64,000 nucleotides of DNA from Thermocaproicibacter sp036260805 (lineage in GTDB: Bacteria > Bacillota > Clostridia > Oscillospirales > Acutalibacteraceae). Made by a program: the position numbers and the translations under genes. A model generated the notes under the pieces. It was not told the origin of the DNA. It was given only the letters and a program-made list of their open reading frames with translations, and did no database searches. The first letter of the stretch is position 1, and the number at the start of each line of letters is the position of its first letter. Where the stretch lies: contig DATALZ010000084.1 in NCBI GenBank assembly GCA_036260805.1, positions 1 to 64,000 on the forward strand, read 5' to 3'. Positions 51,736 through 60,546 of the stretch are shown here, piece after piece.

Positions 51736-52425
51736 TTACTTTACAGTTTCAAGCTTAGTGATAAACGCTCTCGACGTATCGCTGCCCTTGATAACTCCGG
51801 TATAGGTGACTTTGATTTTGTCTCCCTCTTTCATACTGGTAAGACCGGTTGTGTCGATTCCAAGCCTGCGGACAACGAGCTCGCTGCCGTCTGCGGTCTT
51901 AAGTACAACGTTCATCATAGCGCCGTCTTCCACTGTTCCGATAATGGTATGGACCGTTTTGTCGAACGCCTTATCTTCAGAAGCCAGCATCGGGGCGGTA
52001 TCCGAAGCAGTCCATGTGTAAATCTTGCCGTCGCTCTGGCCGATCAGGACTTTCGGGCCTACCTGATAATCATCGTCCCAAATATCAAACGCGCTGTAAG
52101 TTTTGTCTTTAATGGTTTTCGCGGCCGAGGAAGATTTCACAGTATATTTTTTCCAGTCCAGATTGATTGCAGCTTTAATTTTATTAATTGACTCCTGTTT
52201 TGCGGTGCCTGCGGATGAAGATGCCTGCTGAGAGGATGAAGAAATCTGCGAAGGAACTTCGGATGATGCTGCAGCTTCGGACGAAACCGCCTGTGAGGAA
52301 GAAGGCTGAGACGAAACAGAGGATGAGGACGCCTGCTGGTTTTGTGAGCCGCTGTATCGGTAAATTAAATATCCCGCACCTGCAATAAGAACAACAAGGA
52401 CAGCAGAAAGCAAGACTTTTTTCAT
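51736..52425 (-). CDS. Exported Ser-rich anchored protein
   Basis: A 229-residue protein with an N-terminal membrane/signal helix (VLLSAVLVVLIAGAGYLIY), a Ser/Gln/Ala linker (about residues 30-78) and a C-terminal domain with short beta strands (IIGTVEDGAMMNVVLKT, GDKIKVTYTGVI), resembling OB-like secreted domains of Clostridia. No Cys follows the helix, so it is likely an anchored rather than lipidated protein. The ATG has AAAGGAGG upstream. A strong promoter precedes it. Confidence 0.65.
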   Translation of the reverse strand: MKKVLLSAVLVVLIAGAGYLIYRYSGSQNQQASSSSVSSQPSSSQAVSSEAAASSEVPSQISSSSQQASSSAGTAKQESINKIKAAINLDWKKYTVKSSSAAKTIKDKTYSAFDIWDDDYQVGPKVLIGQSDGKIYTWTASDTAPMLASEDKAFDKTVHTIIGTVEDGAMMNVVLKTADGSELVVRRLGIDTTGLTSMKEGDKIKVTYTGVIKGSDTSRAFITKLETVK

Positions 52426-52466
52426 ACGGATTCCTCCTTTTACTGATGTGGCCTTTTGCTACCTAC

Positions 52467-52495
52467 ACTATATCGCATTATTTCGAAAATGACAA
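52467..52495 (-). promoter_or_regulatory. Promoter of the Ser-rich exported protein gene
   Basis: On the - strand: TTGTCA, 17 bp, TATAGT. Confidence 0.7.
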
Positions 52496-52545
52496 GGAAA
52501 AAGACAAATCTGTAAAAAGTCTGAAAAAACTGTGACAAAAAGGAA

Positions 52546-52574
52546 TTGCAAAGCCAAATTTAACCCGGTATAAT
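52546..52574 (+). promoter_or_regulatory. Promoter of the rRNA methyltransferase gene
   Basis: TTGCAA, 17 bp, TATAAT, giving a leader of about 110 nt before the ATG at 52694. Confidence 0.7.
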
Positions 52575-52613
52575 AGGAATAGAAAGGCAAAAGAAAGCAG
52601 AAATTAGAATTTG

Positions 52614-52643
52614 CGGGTGCGGAACAGGCCGTGCCCGTTTTTT
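52614..52643 (+). terminator. Leader terminator/attenuator
   Basis: CGGGTGCGG and CCGTGCCCG (two wobble pairs) around AACAGG, followed at once by TTTTTT, inside the leader between this promoter and the methyltransferase start. It looks like an intrinsic terminator that could set expression of the gene. Confidence 0.55.
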
Positions 52644-52693
52644 AGCGTTAAGCATCAATTTCAGACTGCTGATAAGAAAGGCATGGTTCTACT

Positions 52694-53920
52694 ATGAAAC
52701 AAACCCGCTCCTACCCCAAAATAACTGTTACACATAAGGCGGAACTCAGTATTCTTTCGGGTCACCCTTGGATTTACAACACGGAATTGACCAACACCGA
52801 GCCGTACATGAACGGCGAGCTGGTGGATGTTCTGAACCCGCACGGAAGTTACCTCGGCACCGGATTCATCAACGATCATTCAAAAATCCGTATTCGGCTC
52901 ATCTCGCGCAACGCCAACGATACGTTTGACGAAGCGTTCTATGAGCGCCGCCTGCGCTATGCGTGGGAATACCGCAAAGCCGTGATGGGGGCGGACACAT
53001 CCTGCTGCCGCATTATCTTCGGCGAAGCGGACTCCTTCCCCGGCCTTACGGTCGACCGGTTCAATAATATTCTGGTTACGCAGACGCTTTCCCTCGGCAT
53101 TGAAAAAATAAAGCCAATACTGTTCCCGCTGCTGTATAAGATTCTGACGGAAGACGGCGAGAAAATCGACGGAATTTACGAGCGGAACGACGTCGGCATC
53201 CGCGGACTGGAAGGCATGGAGCAGAATAAGGGCTTTTTCCCGCTCCAAGGAGTGCCAACACCGGAATCGACAAAAACGCATATTGTTGAAAACGGGATTC
53301 AATATACCGTAGATTTTGAAAATGGGCAAAAAACCGGATTTTTCCTTGACCAGAAATACAACCGCCGTGCGGTCGCGCAGCTTTGCCGGGGAAAACATGT
53401 GCTGGACTGTTTCACCGACACCGGCTCTTTTGCGCTTAACGCCGCACATGCGGGAGCTGAAAGCGTCCATGCCGTTGATATCTCCGCCGACGCAATTTCT
53501 GTGGCAGGTGAAAACGCCCGCCTGAACCATCTGGAGAACCGGATTGAATTTGAAACCGCCAATGTGTTTGACCTTCTGCCGAAATTGGCGGAAAACTCCA
53601 AACATGAGTACGACGTCGTCATCCTTGACCCGCCCGCATTTACAAAATCACGTTCGACGGTTCAAAACGCAGCGCGCGGCTACAAGGAAATCAACTACCG
53701 CGCCATGAAGCTCCTGCCAAGAGGCGGTTATCTTGCCACCTGCTCCTGCTCCCATTTTATGACGGAAGATCTGTTTTGCAATATGCTCAAATCCGCTGCC
53801 GCCGACGCTCAGGTCTCTCTGCGGCAGATTGAAGCCCGTCAGCAGGCCCCCGACCATCCGATTCTTTGGAATGTCCCGGAAACCAACTACCTCAAATTCT
53901 TCATTTTTCAGATTGTCTGA
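52694..53920 (+). CDS. Class I SAM-dependent rRNA methyltransferase (RlmI/YwbD-like)
   Basis: A 408-residue protein of the RlmI/COG1092 family. An N-terminal PUA domain (LSGHPWIYNTEL; PHGSYLGTGFIN) is followed by a Rossmann methyltransferase domain with DQKYNRRAV, VLDCFTDTGSFALNAAHAGA (SAM motif), VHAVDISADAISVAGENA and VVILDPPAFTKS, ending in CSCSHFM. RlmI methylates C5 of a cytidine in 23S rRNA; the exact target here is not readable. GAAAGG lies 11 bases before ATG. Confidence 0.9.
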   Translation: MKQTRSYPKITVTHKAELSILSGHPWIYNTELTNTEPYMNGELVDVLNPHGSYLGTGFINDHSKIRIRLISRNANDTFDEAFYERRLRYAWEYRKAVMGADTSCCRIIFGEADSFPGLTVDRFNNILVTQTLSLGIEKIKPILFPLLYKILTEDGEKIDGIYERNDVGIRGLEGMEQNKGFFPLQGVPTPESTKTHIVENGIQYTVDFENGQKTGFFLDQKYNRRAVAQLCRGKHVLDCFTDTGSFALNAAHAGAESVHAVDISADAISVAGENARLNHLENRIEFETANVFDLLPKLAENSKHEYDVVILDPPAFTKSRSTVQNAARGYKEINYRAMKLLPRGGYLATCSCSHFMTEDLFCNMLKSAAADAQVSLRQIEARQQAPDHPILWNVPETNYLKFFIFQIV

Positions 53921-54022
53921 CGAATATTCGACTTTTACGGATTTTATCTGCCATTTGATATCATTCTGTTGCGGAAAGACGAAACGCGGGTTATAATGGG
54001 TTTATTAAGTGAATTATGCCCC

Positions 54023-54087
54023 TACAGCAACTCCATTTAGTATTGCGAGATGAACACAAGCTTTATAATTAAAATGGAAATGCTGTA
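54023..54087. mobile_element. Family 2 MITE-like element (65 bp)
   Basis: Termini TACAGCAACTCCATTTA and, inward from the right, TACAGCATTTCCATTTTA, with TA at both borders. The interior GATGAACACAAG matches the 29-kb copy in inverted orientation. Located upstream of the mltG-like gene. Confidence 0.75.
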
Positions 54088-54142
54088 AGCAGCAAAATTT
54101 CCGCAAATGCAATTGACTCAGAAACAGGAAAGGGATACTCCT

Positions 54143-55024
54143 ATGAAAAAGATTTGGGCTGCCCTGCTTCTTTTGGGGATTCTGTTTTCATTTTCCGGCT
54201 GCTCCGGCAGCAAGGCACAGCCTTCCGGCGCTTCTTCGGGGGCAGCTGCGCCTGCAGAATCAGCATTGAGCTCGGATGCCGCCGCATCATCCGCAGCATC
54301 TTCCGGCAGTTCGAAGGCTGAGGATGACAATACCGTAACGCTCACTTTCCCCGAAGGATTCACGCTTGCGCAAATCGGCGCACGGCTGGAAGCACACAAC
54401 GTCTGTAAGAAAGCGGATTTTATCAAAGCCGCCCAAAGCGGCGACTTCAGCTACTTCTCAACAGTGAAAGCGATTCCTTCCAGCTCCAAACGTGCTTACA
54501 AACTGGAGGGTTACCTTTACCCGGATACTTATGAATTTTACACGAATATAAAACCGGATGACGTTTTGTATAAATTACTCCTGAATACGGAACAGACGGT
54601 CAAAGAAAAATACAGTTACTCCGGCATGACGACCGACCAGGTTATCACACTTGCTTCCATTATTGAACGGGAAGCGGACAATGCCGACGACATGAAAAAA
54701 GTTTCATCTGTTTTCCACAACCGGCTGAAAATCGGTCAGCGACTGGAAGCGGACTCCACCCGCGATTACTGCACGAGGTATTTGCTGAAACCCAACGGCC
54801 CGTTCGCAGACCAGTTTAAATATTACTACAATACTTACCGCTGCGCGGCCCTTCCGGCAGGCCCTATCTGCAACCCGGGCCCGGCGGCACTGAACGCGGC
54901 GGTTCACCCGGCAAGCACCGATTATTACTATTTCATCACGGCGAACGGAAAATACTACTACCAGAAAACACTGGAAGAGCACGAAGCAAAGCTGAAAGAA
55001 CTGGGTATGAGTTCCGACCAATAA
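54143..55024 (+). CDS. mltG: MltG-like endolytic transglycosylase lipoprotein
   Basis: A 293-residue lipoprotein. Signal and lipobox are IWAALLLLGILFSFSGC, then an Ala/Ser linker to about residue 58. The YceG/MltG domain holds LASIIEREADNADDMKKVSS with the catalytic Glu in IIEREA, and FHNRLKIGQRLEAD. MltG cleaves nascent glycan strands near the membrane. Members usually have a membrane helix; here it is replaced by a lipid anchor. ATG 54143 has AAAGGG eight bases upstream. A terminator follows. Confidence 0.85.
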   Translation: MKKIWAALLLLGILFSFSGCSGSKAQPSGASSGAAAPAESALSSDAAASSAASSGSSKAEDDNTVTLTFPEGFTLAQIGARLEAHNVCKKADFIKAAQSGDFSYFSTVKAIPSSSKRAYKLEGYLYPDTYEFYTNIKPDDVLYKLLLNTEQTVKEKYSYSGMTTDQVITLASIIEREADNADDMKKVSSVFHNRLKIGQRLEADSTRDYCTRYLLKPNGPFADQFKYYYNTYRCAALPAGPICNPGPAALNAAVHPASTDYYYFITANGKYYYQKTLEEHEAKLKELGMSSDQ

Positions 55025-55028
55025 GATT

Positions 55029-55079
55029 ACAGCCTGAACCACAAGGGAAACAATGTGGATCAGGCTGTTTTCTGTTTTT
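55029..55079 (+). terminator. Terminator after the mltG-like gene
   Basis: ACAGCCTGA...CCACA and TGTGG...TCAGGCTGT form a two-part stem, followed by TTTTCTGTTTTT. Confidence 0.85.
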
Positions 55080-55191
55080 ATATATGTTCCCTGTTACAGT
55101 TCCACAAATGTATTCAAACACCAATGTATAATATTACTATAGAAATAAAACAGACAAATAGCTATATTGGTTGTAGTCAAATAAAAAATAT

Positions 55192-55260
55192 TACAGCTAT
55201 TCCATTTAAAATTGCGAGATATAACATAAGAAATTTTACGATTAACCTGGAAATGCTGTA
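55192..55260. mobile_element. Family 2 MITE-like element (69 bp)
   Basis: Termini TACAGCTATTCCATTTAA and, inward from the right, TACAGCATTTCCAGGTTAA, TA at both ends; ATTGCGAGAT inside is shared with the 54-kb copy. It ends 17 bp before the next start codon and so supplies its leader. Confidence 0.75.
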
Positions 55261-55277
55261 GGGAGTGAGGCGAATTT

Positions 55278-55778
55278 ATGAATTACTCCGGTAAAAGTTT
55301 ACCCATATGGAAAAAGCCTCTTTTCTGGGCTGTCTCCTTTGTTTTAGTCGCCGCGACTTTCATAGGCATCTTGTTTGATCTTCATATTTGGAATCCGACT
55401 CCGGGCGTGCGTTCTTCCCCTTCGCTGCTTGCCAACGCCTATATGGAAAATTATAAAAAAGGGAACTATGATGCTCTTCTTGCACTCAAATTAACAGATC
55501 AGTCCGAAACTGAAGAAGAATTAAAAAACAACAAACAAATGCTGCAGTCCGCCAAAATCAATGGAATAAAATGCGTTGACAAATACGAGGGTAAAAGCTT
55601 TGCCTGCTACCAATATCAAATCGATGTTTCAGACGAAGGGATTTCCACATTAAGAAAAGGGGAAAATCCCAGGTGGCTCTATATGCGCCAAAAAAGTGGA
55701 AATTGGTATGTGGAAGGTTTCATGACTTGCAGCCCATCCCCACAGGAGACTCCAGGAAAATACTTGCAGGCAAAGTGA
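55278..55778 (+). CDS. Hypothetical single-span exported protein (166 aa)
   Basis: The N-terminus has a membrane helix (PLFWAVSFVLVAATFIGILF) followed by a probable extracellular domain. SLLANAYMENYKKGNYDALL, SGNWYVEGFMTCSPSP and the alternating pattern suggest an NTF2-like or DUF4878-like fold, but no family is firm. The start at ATG 55278 has GGGAGTGAGG upstream. The gene is AT-richer than its neighbours. Confidence 0.6.
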   Translation: MNYSGKSLPIWKKPLFWAVSFVLVAATFIGILFDLHIWNPTPGVRSSPSLLANAYMENYKKGNYDALLALKLTDQSETEEELKNNKQMLQSAKINGIKCVDKYEGKSFACYQYQIDVSDEGISTLRKGENPRWLYMRQKSGNWYVEGFMTCSPSPQETPGKYLQAK

Positions 55779-55917
55779 TTTTCAAACTTTCATAAAAGAA
55801 GACTGTCGGTTTCAACCAGTTTTCTGCATCCGCTCTACCATTCGAAATCGGTTGACAAAATGTTATTTCTTTTCTTTTCCTATTACGCTATAATGTAAGA
55901 AAGGGGAGATGAAGTGG

Positions 55918-56595
55918 ATGCCGATCAACGAGCGAGAACAGGAGTTTTTAAAGCAGGTGCTTCCTTTTTGGGGTGAACTTACTGCGGAACAGCAGCGCGC
56001 CGTGAAAAACGGTTCCGCTTCACGCCATTTTTCTCCCGGAAGCGTGCTTCACAGCGGCCCGGGCGACTGCGCCGGGCTATTCGTCATCATAAAAGGGCAG
56101 GTTCGTGCGTATATTCTTTCCGACTCAGGCAGGGAAATCACGCTGTACCGCCTGTTCGACCGCGACGTATGCATCTTCTCCGCATCCTGCATGATGAAGG
56201 ATATCCGGTTTGACGTGCACATGCAGGCGGTTGAGGAAACCGAAACCATCCTCATCCCGACGCCGGTTTACCGCGAACTGGACCAAAACTCTCTGGCTGT
56301 TTCCAACTATACCAGCCAAATTCTGTCGTCGCGCTTTTCGGACGTAATGTGGCTGCTGGAACAGATTCTGTTCATGAGCCTCGACAAACGCCTTGCCCTG
56401 CACCTGATTGAACTGTCTTCCATCAGCGGGAACAGGCTGAAAGTCACTCACGAAGAAATCGCGCGGGATATTGGAACCGCCCGCGAAGTGGTAACGCGTA
56501 TGCTAAAATACTTCCAGACTGAGGGCATGGTAAAGCTCTCCCGCGGAGAAATTAATCTGACTGACAGAAAAAAATTGGAAAGCCTTGCAAAATAG
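55918..56595 (+). CDS. Crp/Fnr-family transcriptional regulator
   Basis: A 225-residue regulator. The N-terminal cNMP-binding-like barrel (GSVLHSGPGDCAGLFVIIKG; GREITLYRLFDRDVCIFSAS) is joined by a long helix to a winged HTH (VTHEEIARDIGTAREVVTRM) at about 165-200. There is no N-terminal four-Cys cluster as in Fnr, and three Cys lie in the barrel, so it may sense redox or a small ligand. ATG 55918 is nine bases after AGGGGAG. Its regulon is unknown. Confidence 0.9.
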   Translation: MPINEREQEFLKQVLPFWGELTAEQQRAVKNGSASRHFSPGSVLHSGPGDCAGLFVIIKGQVRAYILSDSGREITLYRLFDRDVCIFSASCMMKDIRFDVHMQAVEETETILIPTPVYRELDQNSLAVSNYTSQILSSRFSDVMWLLEQILFMSLDKRLALHLIELSSISGNRLKVTHEEIARDIGTAREVVTRMLKYFQTEGMVKLSRGEINLTDRKKLESLAK

Positions 56596-56652
56596 TTAAA
56601 ACTCAGAGAGAGATTTAACAGAGCGGCTTGAATGTGTGGAAAGCCGGGATTG

Positions 56653-57342
56653 ATGAAAATGGATACAAAGAAGATATTAACCTATCTGTCTGACTTAGAG
56701 AGCAACAATAACCGGGCATGGTACCATGCCCATAAGGAACAGTTACAGGATGCAAACGCAGAGTTTCTCAAATTGATAGAAGCCCTTATATCAGAAATCG
56801 GCAAAACAGATACGTCAATTTTAAACAACAGCCCAAAAGATTTAACTTTCAAACTGGTACGCGACACAAGATTCAGCTATGATAAATCCCCCTATAACCC
56901 AACCTTCCGCGCCCATATTTCATCAGCGGGAAAGCTCCCCATTCCGGTTGGGTACTTTATTTCCATTCGGCCGGGAAACCGCTCCTTTCTAGGCGGCGGC
57001 CTGTTTGCCGATATGTTTAAGGATGCGACGGACATGATTCGCACCGCCATTGCAGAACATGGCGATGAATTTGAGCGAATCATTACAGAGCCGGACTTTG
57101 CTAAGCATTTTACCGTGATGGGAGAAACACTGAAAAATGTGCCCAAAGGGTATCCATCGGACCACACTCAGGCAAAATTTCTGAAGTATAAAAGCTGGTT
57201 TTTGGAATACTCTGTTCCGGATTTATTAATTTCAGACCCAAAACGTTTTCTTAATGAAGCTGTGGACAAATTCGTGCTTATGCAGCCGTTCAACGCGTTT
57301 TTAAACCATGCGCTCACCGGATTTCAAATGCCAGCAAGGTAA
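56653..57342 (+). CDS. DUF2461/TIGR02453-family protein
   Basis: About 229 residues of the DUF2461 family. Signatures are LESNNNRAWYHAHKEQLQDA near the start, VRDTRFSYDKSPYNPTFRAH, and GYFISIRPGNRSFLGGGLF. Family members are widespread and of unknown function. The start is ATG 56653 or 56659; neither has a strong site. The gene ends 13 bp before a bidirectional terminator. Confidence 0.85.
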   Translation: MKMDTKKILTYLSDLESNNNRAWYHAHKEQLQDANAEFLKLIEALISEIGKTDTSILNNSPKDLTFKLVRDTRFSYDKSPYNPTFRAHISSAGKLPIPVGYFISIRPGNRSFLGGGLFADMFKDATDMIRTAIAEHGDEFERIITEPDFAKHFTVMGETLKNVPKGYPSDHTQAKFLKYKSWFLEYSVPDLLISDPKRFLNEAVDKFVLMQPFNAFLNHALTGFQMPAR

Positions 57343-57354
57343 TTTTTAATTAAG

Positions 57355-57391
57355 AAAGCCCCGAAGAATGTCACAATTCCTCGGGGCTTTT
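57355..57391. terminator. Bidirectional terminator
   Basis: AAAGCCCCGAAGAAT-GTCACA-ATTCCTCGGGGCTTT between the DUF2461 and sbcC genes, T-rich on both ends. Confidence 0.92.
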
Positions 57392-57405
57392 GTAATATTG
57401 TCGCA

Positions 57406-60400
57406 TTATTTTACTAATTGTAAAGTGCTCCCGGTCATTCCCCGGCGAACAACGATCTGGCGGTCGATCTGCTCCTTCAGTTCCGAAACGTGAGAAATGA
57501 TGCCGACCAGACGCCCTCCTGCCAGCTCGGACAGGGTCGCAATTGCCTGCCGGCGGGATTCATCGTCCAGAGAACCGAAGCCCTCGTCGATAAACATGGT
57601 TTCAATGCGAACGCCGCCCGATCGGTTCTGAACAACGTCTGAAAGACCAAGTGCGAGCGCGAGCGAAGCCTTGAAGGATTCCCCGCCGGAAAGGGATTTC
57701 ACATCGCGCGGCTGACCGGTGTAATAGTCCATTACGTCAATATCCAGCCCAAAATGCGAACGAAGATCGCTGGCCGTTTCCCTGCGAAGGAGCGCATACC
57801 TGCCGCCGGTCATTTCGGACAGCCGGATATTTGCCTGCTCCAGAATCTTATTAAAATACGCGGCCTGAACGAACTGCTCAAAGTTCAGGCGCTGACGGCC
57901 GGGCAACGAACCGTTCGCCGTCTTGTCAAGGTCAAGCGCGCACTCATAGGCCTCATTCAGCTTTTCCCTCTCGGAAAGAGCTTTTTTGATCCGCTCCTCA
58001 CAGCGGCGGTTTCCGTCCAGCCGGACGGAAATTTCATGGAACTCTTTTTCTGCTGCCGACTCATTGTTGTGAGCCTCCAAAAGGGCATCCTGCAACGCCT
58101 TTAAATCGCCGGGAGTCTTGCCCGATGTTTCCTTTTGCAGACGCGCTACTGCTTCCTGTACGCTTCTGCATTCGTCTCGATACGACGTCAATACCTGTTT
58201 CAGGGATTCCACCTGTTCCGGCGAAAGAAGCGCGGCGCTGTAGTCCTCTTCGCCGGCAAAACCCGCAGACGCCAGCTTTTCAAGGTATTCGCTGTACTTT
58301 TTTTCTTCCAGTTCGGATTGGGCGGTTAAATTTTTCTCGCTTTCTGCCAGAACCGCTTTTGCTGCCGCAAGCCCGTTCTCACAGGCATGGTGCGCCTGCT
58401 CCGCATTCTCCAAAACCTGCTTCATTGCGGCAAGGTCTTTTTGCCAGCCCGCAAGCGCCTTTTTTGCAAGCTCCGCAGATTCAAACTCCAGAGTTCCCCG
58501 CAGGGCGTCCGCTTCTGATTTTTTGGATTCCAGCGCAGTCTGCACACTGTTTTTCCGTTCATCCAGCTTTTTCGCTTCCGCTTCCGCGGCGGTAAGGGAA
58601 TCCGCCGTTTCCTTCTGCTGTTCCGCAAGCTTGTTTTTTTGCCCGCACTGCTCTTTCAGAACGCTTAGCATCCTTAAAAGTTCCGCATGCTTCGCTTTGG
58701 ATTTCGCAAGCGCATCCGCCGTTAAGGTTTCCAGCGGTTTTACTGTTTTATAGCCCGTTAAGTCGCCAAGGACAGCCTCTGCTGTTGACCTCAGGTTCGT
58801 AAGGTCTGCATCCAGTTTTGCCTTCGTCTTGCTTAATTCCAGACTTGCCTGATTCAGTTCTTTCTGGTACCGGTCGCGCACGGACTTGAGCTTTTTGAGT
58901 TCCGCTTCGTCGGGCGCCTGTTCGGCCGCAACCGCCTTATGGGGGTGAACCGTTGAGCCGCAGACCGGGCAAGGGGTGCCTTCGCTGAGCTTTGAGGCCA
59001 TCAGCCCCGCCTGTTCCCGGAAGAACGCCAGCTCCGACTCCTCCGCTTTTTGGTTTGCTTCCCGGTACAGCCGCTCCGTTTCGGGGTATTTTTCTTTGCA
59101 GGCCTTCCAAAGGCTTGACGTATTCAAAATATCCTTAATATTTTTCTGAATCTGTTCGAGTTTGGATATGTTCTGTTCTTCCGCCTGAACCTTAGCTTCG
59201 CAGGAAACGCAACTGACTTCAACGTCTTTCAGGCCCTCAAGCTGTTTTGCCAGAGTGTCCTGTTCCGACTTCAGTTTTTCCTGTTTCCTGCCGGATTCTT
59301 CACACTGTTTCAGAATGGCGGTCAGCTCACCCTGAAGTTCTTTGGCGCGGTTCTGAATGGCCTGCACTTTTTCATACTGCGGCAGGGCGGCGGAAAGGCC
59401 GGAGATTTTCCCTTCCAGTCCGGCACGGCGGGGGTCGTTTGCACGTTCCGCTTCCAAAGCGGCCGCGGCTGCGGTAAGCTTTTCCCCTAGATTTTGAATT
59501 TGCCCCCGCGTCTCGGAAATCGCGCTCTTCAAGTGTTCCGACGCTGCTTTTTCCCTAAAATACGACTGCTGTGCCGGGAAAACAAGAGTCTGCGCCCGCT
59601 CCGCGTTCTGCAGTCGCTTCTCGCCCTTCACCATCTCCTGCGCGCGGCTTTCCAGCTCTGCGGAACGCTTTTTCGCCTGCTCCAGCTCCTCAAAAGATTT
59701 GTTAAGCTGCTCCGCCGCGGCAATCCGGGATGTCAGAGTTCCAATGAGATCCTTTACTTTTTTACGCTGTTCTGTGATCCCCTCGGAGGTTTTCTCATCC
59801 CCGGCAACGGAAAGGGAAAGCTGTTCCAGCAAACCTTTTGCCAGATTCACATTGTTTTGCTCCGAAAAGCGTTCAAGAAGCTCCGGAGTCAGAATTCTGC
59901 CGTCCGGCTGAATGGAGCCAGCGTCCTGCAGAACCGCTCGGGCATTCTCGCTCATCCGGTTCCCGAGTTCCTGCGAGCGGGCTTTTAAATTATCCTGAAT
60001 CCGGCGGTAAATCCCCGTGTCAAACACCCGGCGGAAAATATCGGACCGCTCCGCGCTGTCCGCAAGCAGCAGCTTTAAAAATTCGCCCTGCGCAATCATT
60101 GAAGTCTGACGGAACTGCCTGCAGTCGATGCCCATCAGTTCTACAATTTCCTTTGTGACCGCAGTCGCACCGGAACACACGGTGCCGTCCGGTCGGGTCA
60201 ATACCGCATCCGGGCTTTCCCAGGTTGTTCCGCCGCCCCTTTTGGGACGCTGATAGCGCGGGTTGCGCTCCACCCGATAGATTTTGTCCGCATGGGAAAA
60301 GGTCAGTTCCACAAAGGTCTTTTCCGTTGGGTCGGCAAAATTGCTCCGCATGGTCTCCGCCGTGCGGGTACAGCCGCTGGCCTCGCCGTACAGCGCAAAG

Positions 60401-60546
60401 GTAATTGCGTCGAAGATGGTGGTTTTGCCCGCACCGGTATCGCCGCAGACAAGGAAAAGCCCTTCGGGGCCCAGTTCCCACAGAAGAACTTCCGTCCTGC
60501 CCGCATAGGGGCCGAATGCATTCATGACAAGATTCAGCGGTTTCAA
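57406..60546 (-). CDS. sbcC: Exonuclease SbcC (SMC-like ATPase)
   Basis: A 1046-residue ATPase of the SbcCD nuclease that opens DNA hairpins and ends. Walker A is GDTGAGKTTIFDAI; long coiled coils flank a zinc hook (TPCPVCGSTVHPHK) near the middle. The C-terminal lobe has the signature SLSGGESFKASLALALGLSD and Walker B FIDEGFGSLDDESR. The start is TTG 60546, overlapping the TGA of sbcD, seven bases after a perfect AGGAGG. An adjacent palindrome-cutting nuclease is notable in a window rich in hairpin repeats. Confidence 0.96.
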   Translation of the reverse strand: MKPLNLVMNAFGPYAGRTEVLLWELGPEGLFLVCGDTGAGKTTIFDAITFALYGEASGCTRTAETMRSNFADPTEKTFVELTFSHADKIYRVERNPRYQRPKRGGGTTWESPDAVLTRPDGTVCSGATAVTKEIVELMGIDCRQFRQTSMIAQGEFLKLLLADSAERSDIFRRVFDTGIYRRIQDNLKARSQELGNRMSENARAVLQDAGSIQPDGRILTPELLERFSEQNNVNLAKGLLEQLSLSVAGDEKTSEGITEQRKKVKDLIGTLTSRIAAAEQLNKSFEELEQAKKRSAELESRAQEMVKGEKRLQNAERAQTLVFPAQQSYFREKAASEHLKSAISETRGQIQNLGEKLTAAAAALEAERANDPRRAGLEGKISGLSAALPQYEKVQAIQNRAKELQGELTAILKQCEESGRKQEKLKSEQDTLAKQLEGLKDVEVSCVSCEAKVQAEEQNISKLEQIQKNIKDILNTSSLWKACKEKYPETERLYREANQKAEESELAFFREQAGLMASKLSEGTPCPVCGSTVHPHKAVAAEQAPDEAELKKLKSVRDRYQKELNQASLELSKTKAKLDADLTNLRSTAEAVLGDLTGYKTVKPLETLTADALAKSKAKHAELLRMLSVLKEQCGQKNKLAEQQKETADSLTAAEAEAKKLDERKNSVQTALESKKSEADALRGTLEFESAELAKKALAGWQKDLAAMKQVLENAEQAHHACENGLAAAKAVLAESEKNLTAQSELEEKKYSEYLEKLASAGFAGEEDYSAALLSPEQVESLKQVLTSYRDECRSVQEAVARLQKETSGKTPGDLKALQDALLEAHNNESAAEKEFHEISVRLDGNRRCEERIKKALSEREKLNEAYECALDLDKTANGSLPGRQRLNFEQFVQAAYFNKILEQANIRLSEMTGGRYALLRRETASDLRSHFGLDIDVMDYYTGQPRDVKSLSGGESFKASLALALGLSDVVQNRSGGVRIETMFIDEGFGSLDDESRRQAIATLSELAGGRLVGIISHVSELKEQIDRQIVVRRGMTGSTLQLVK

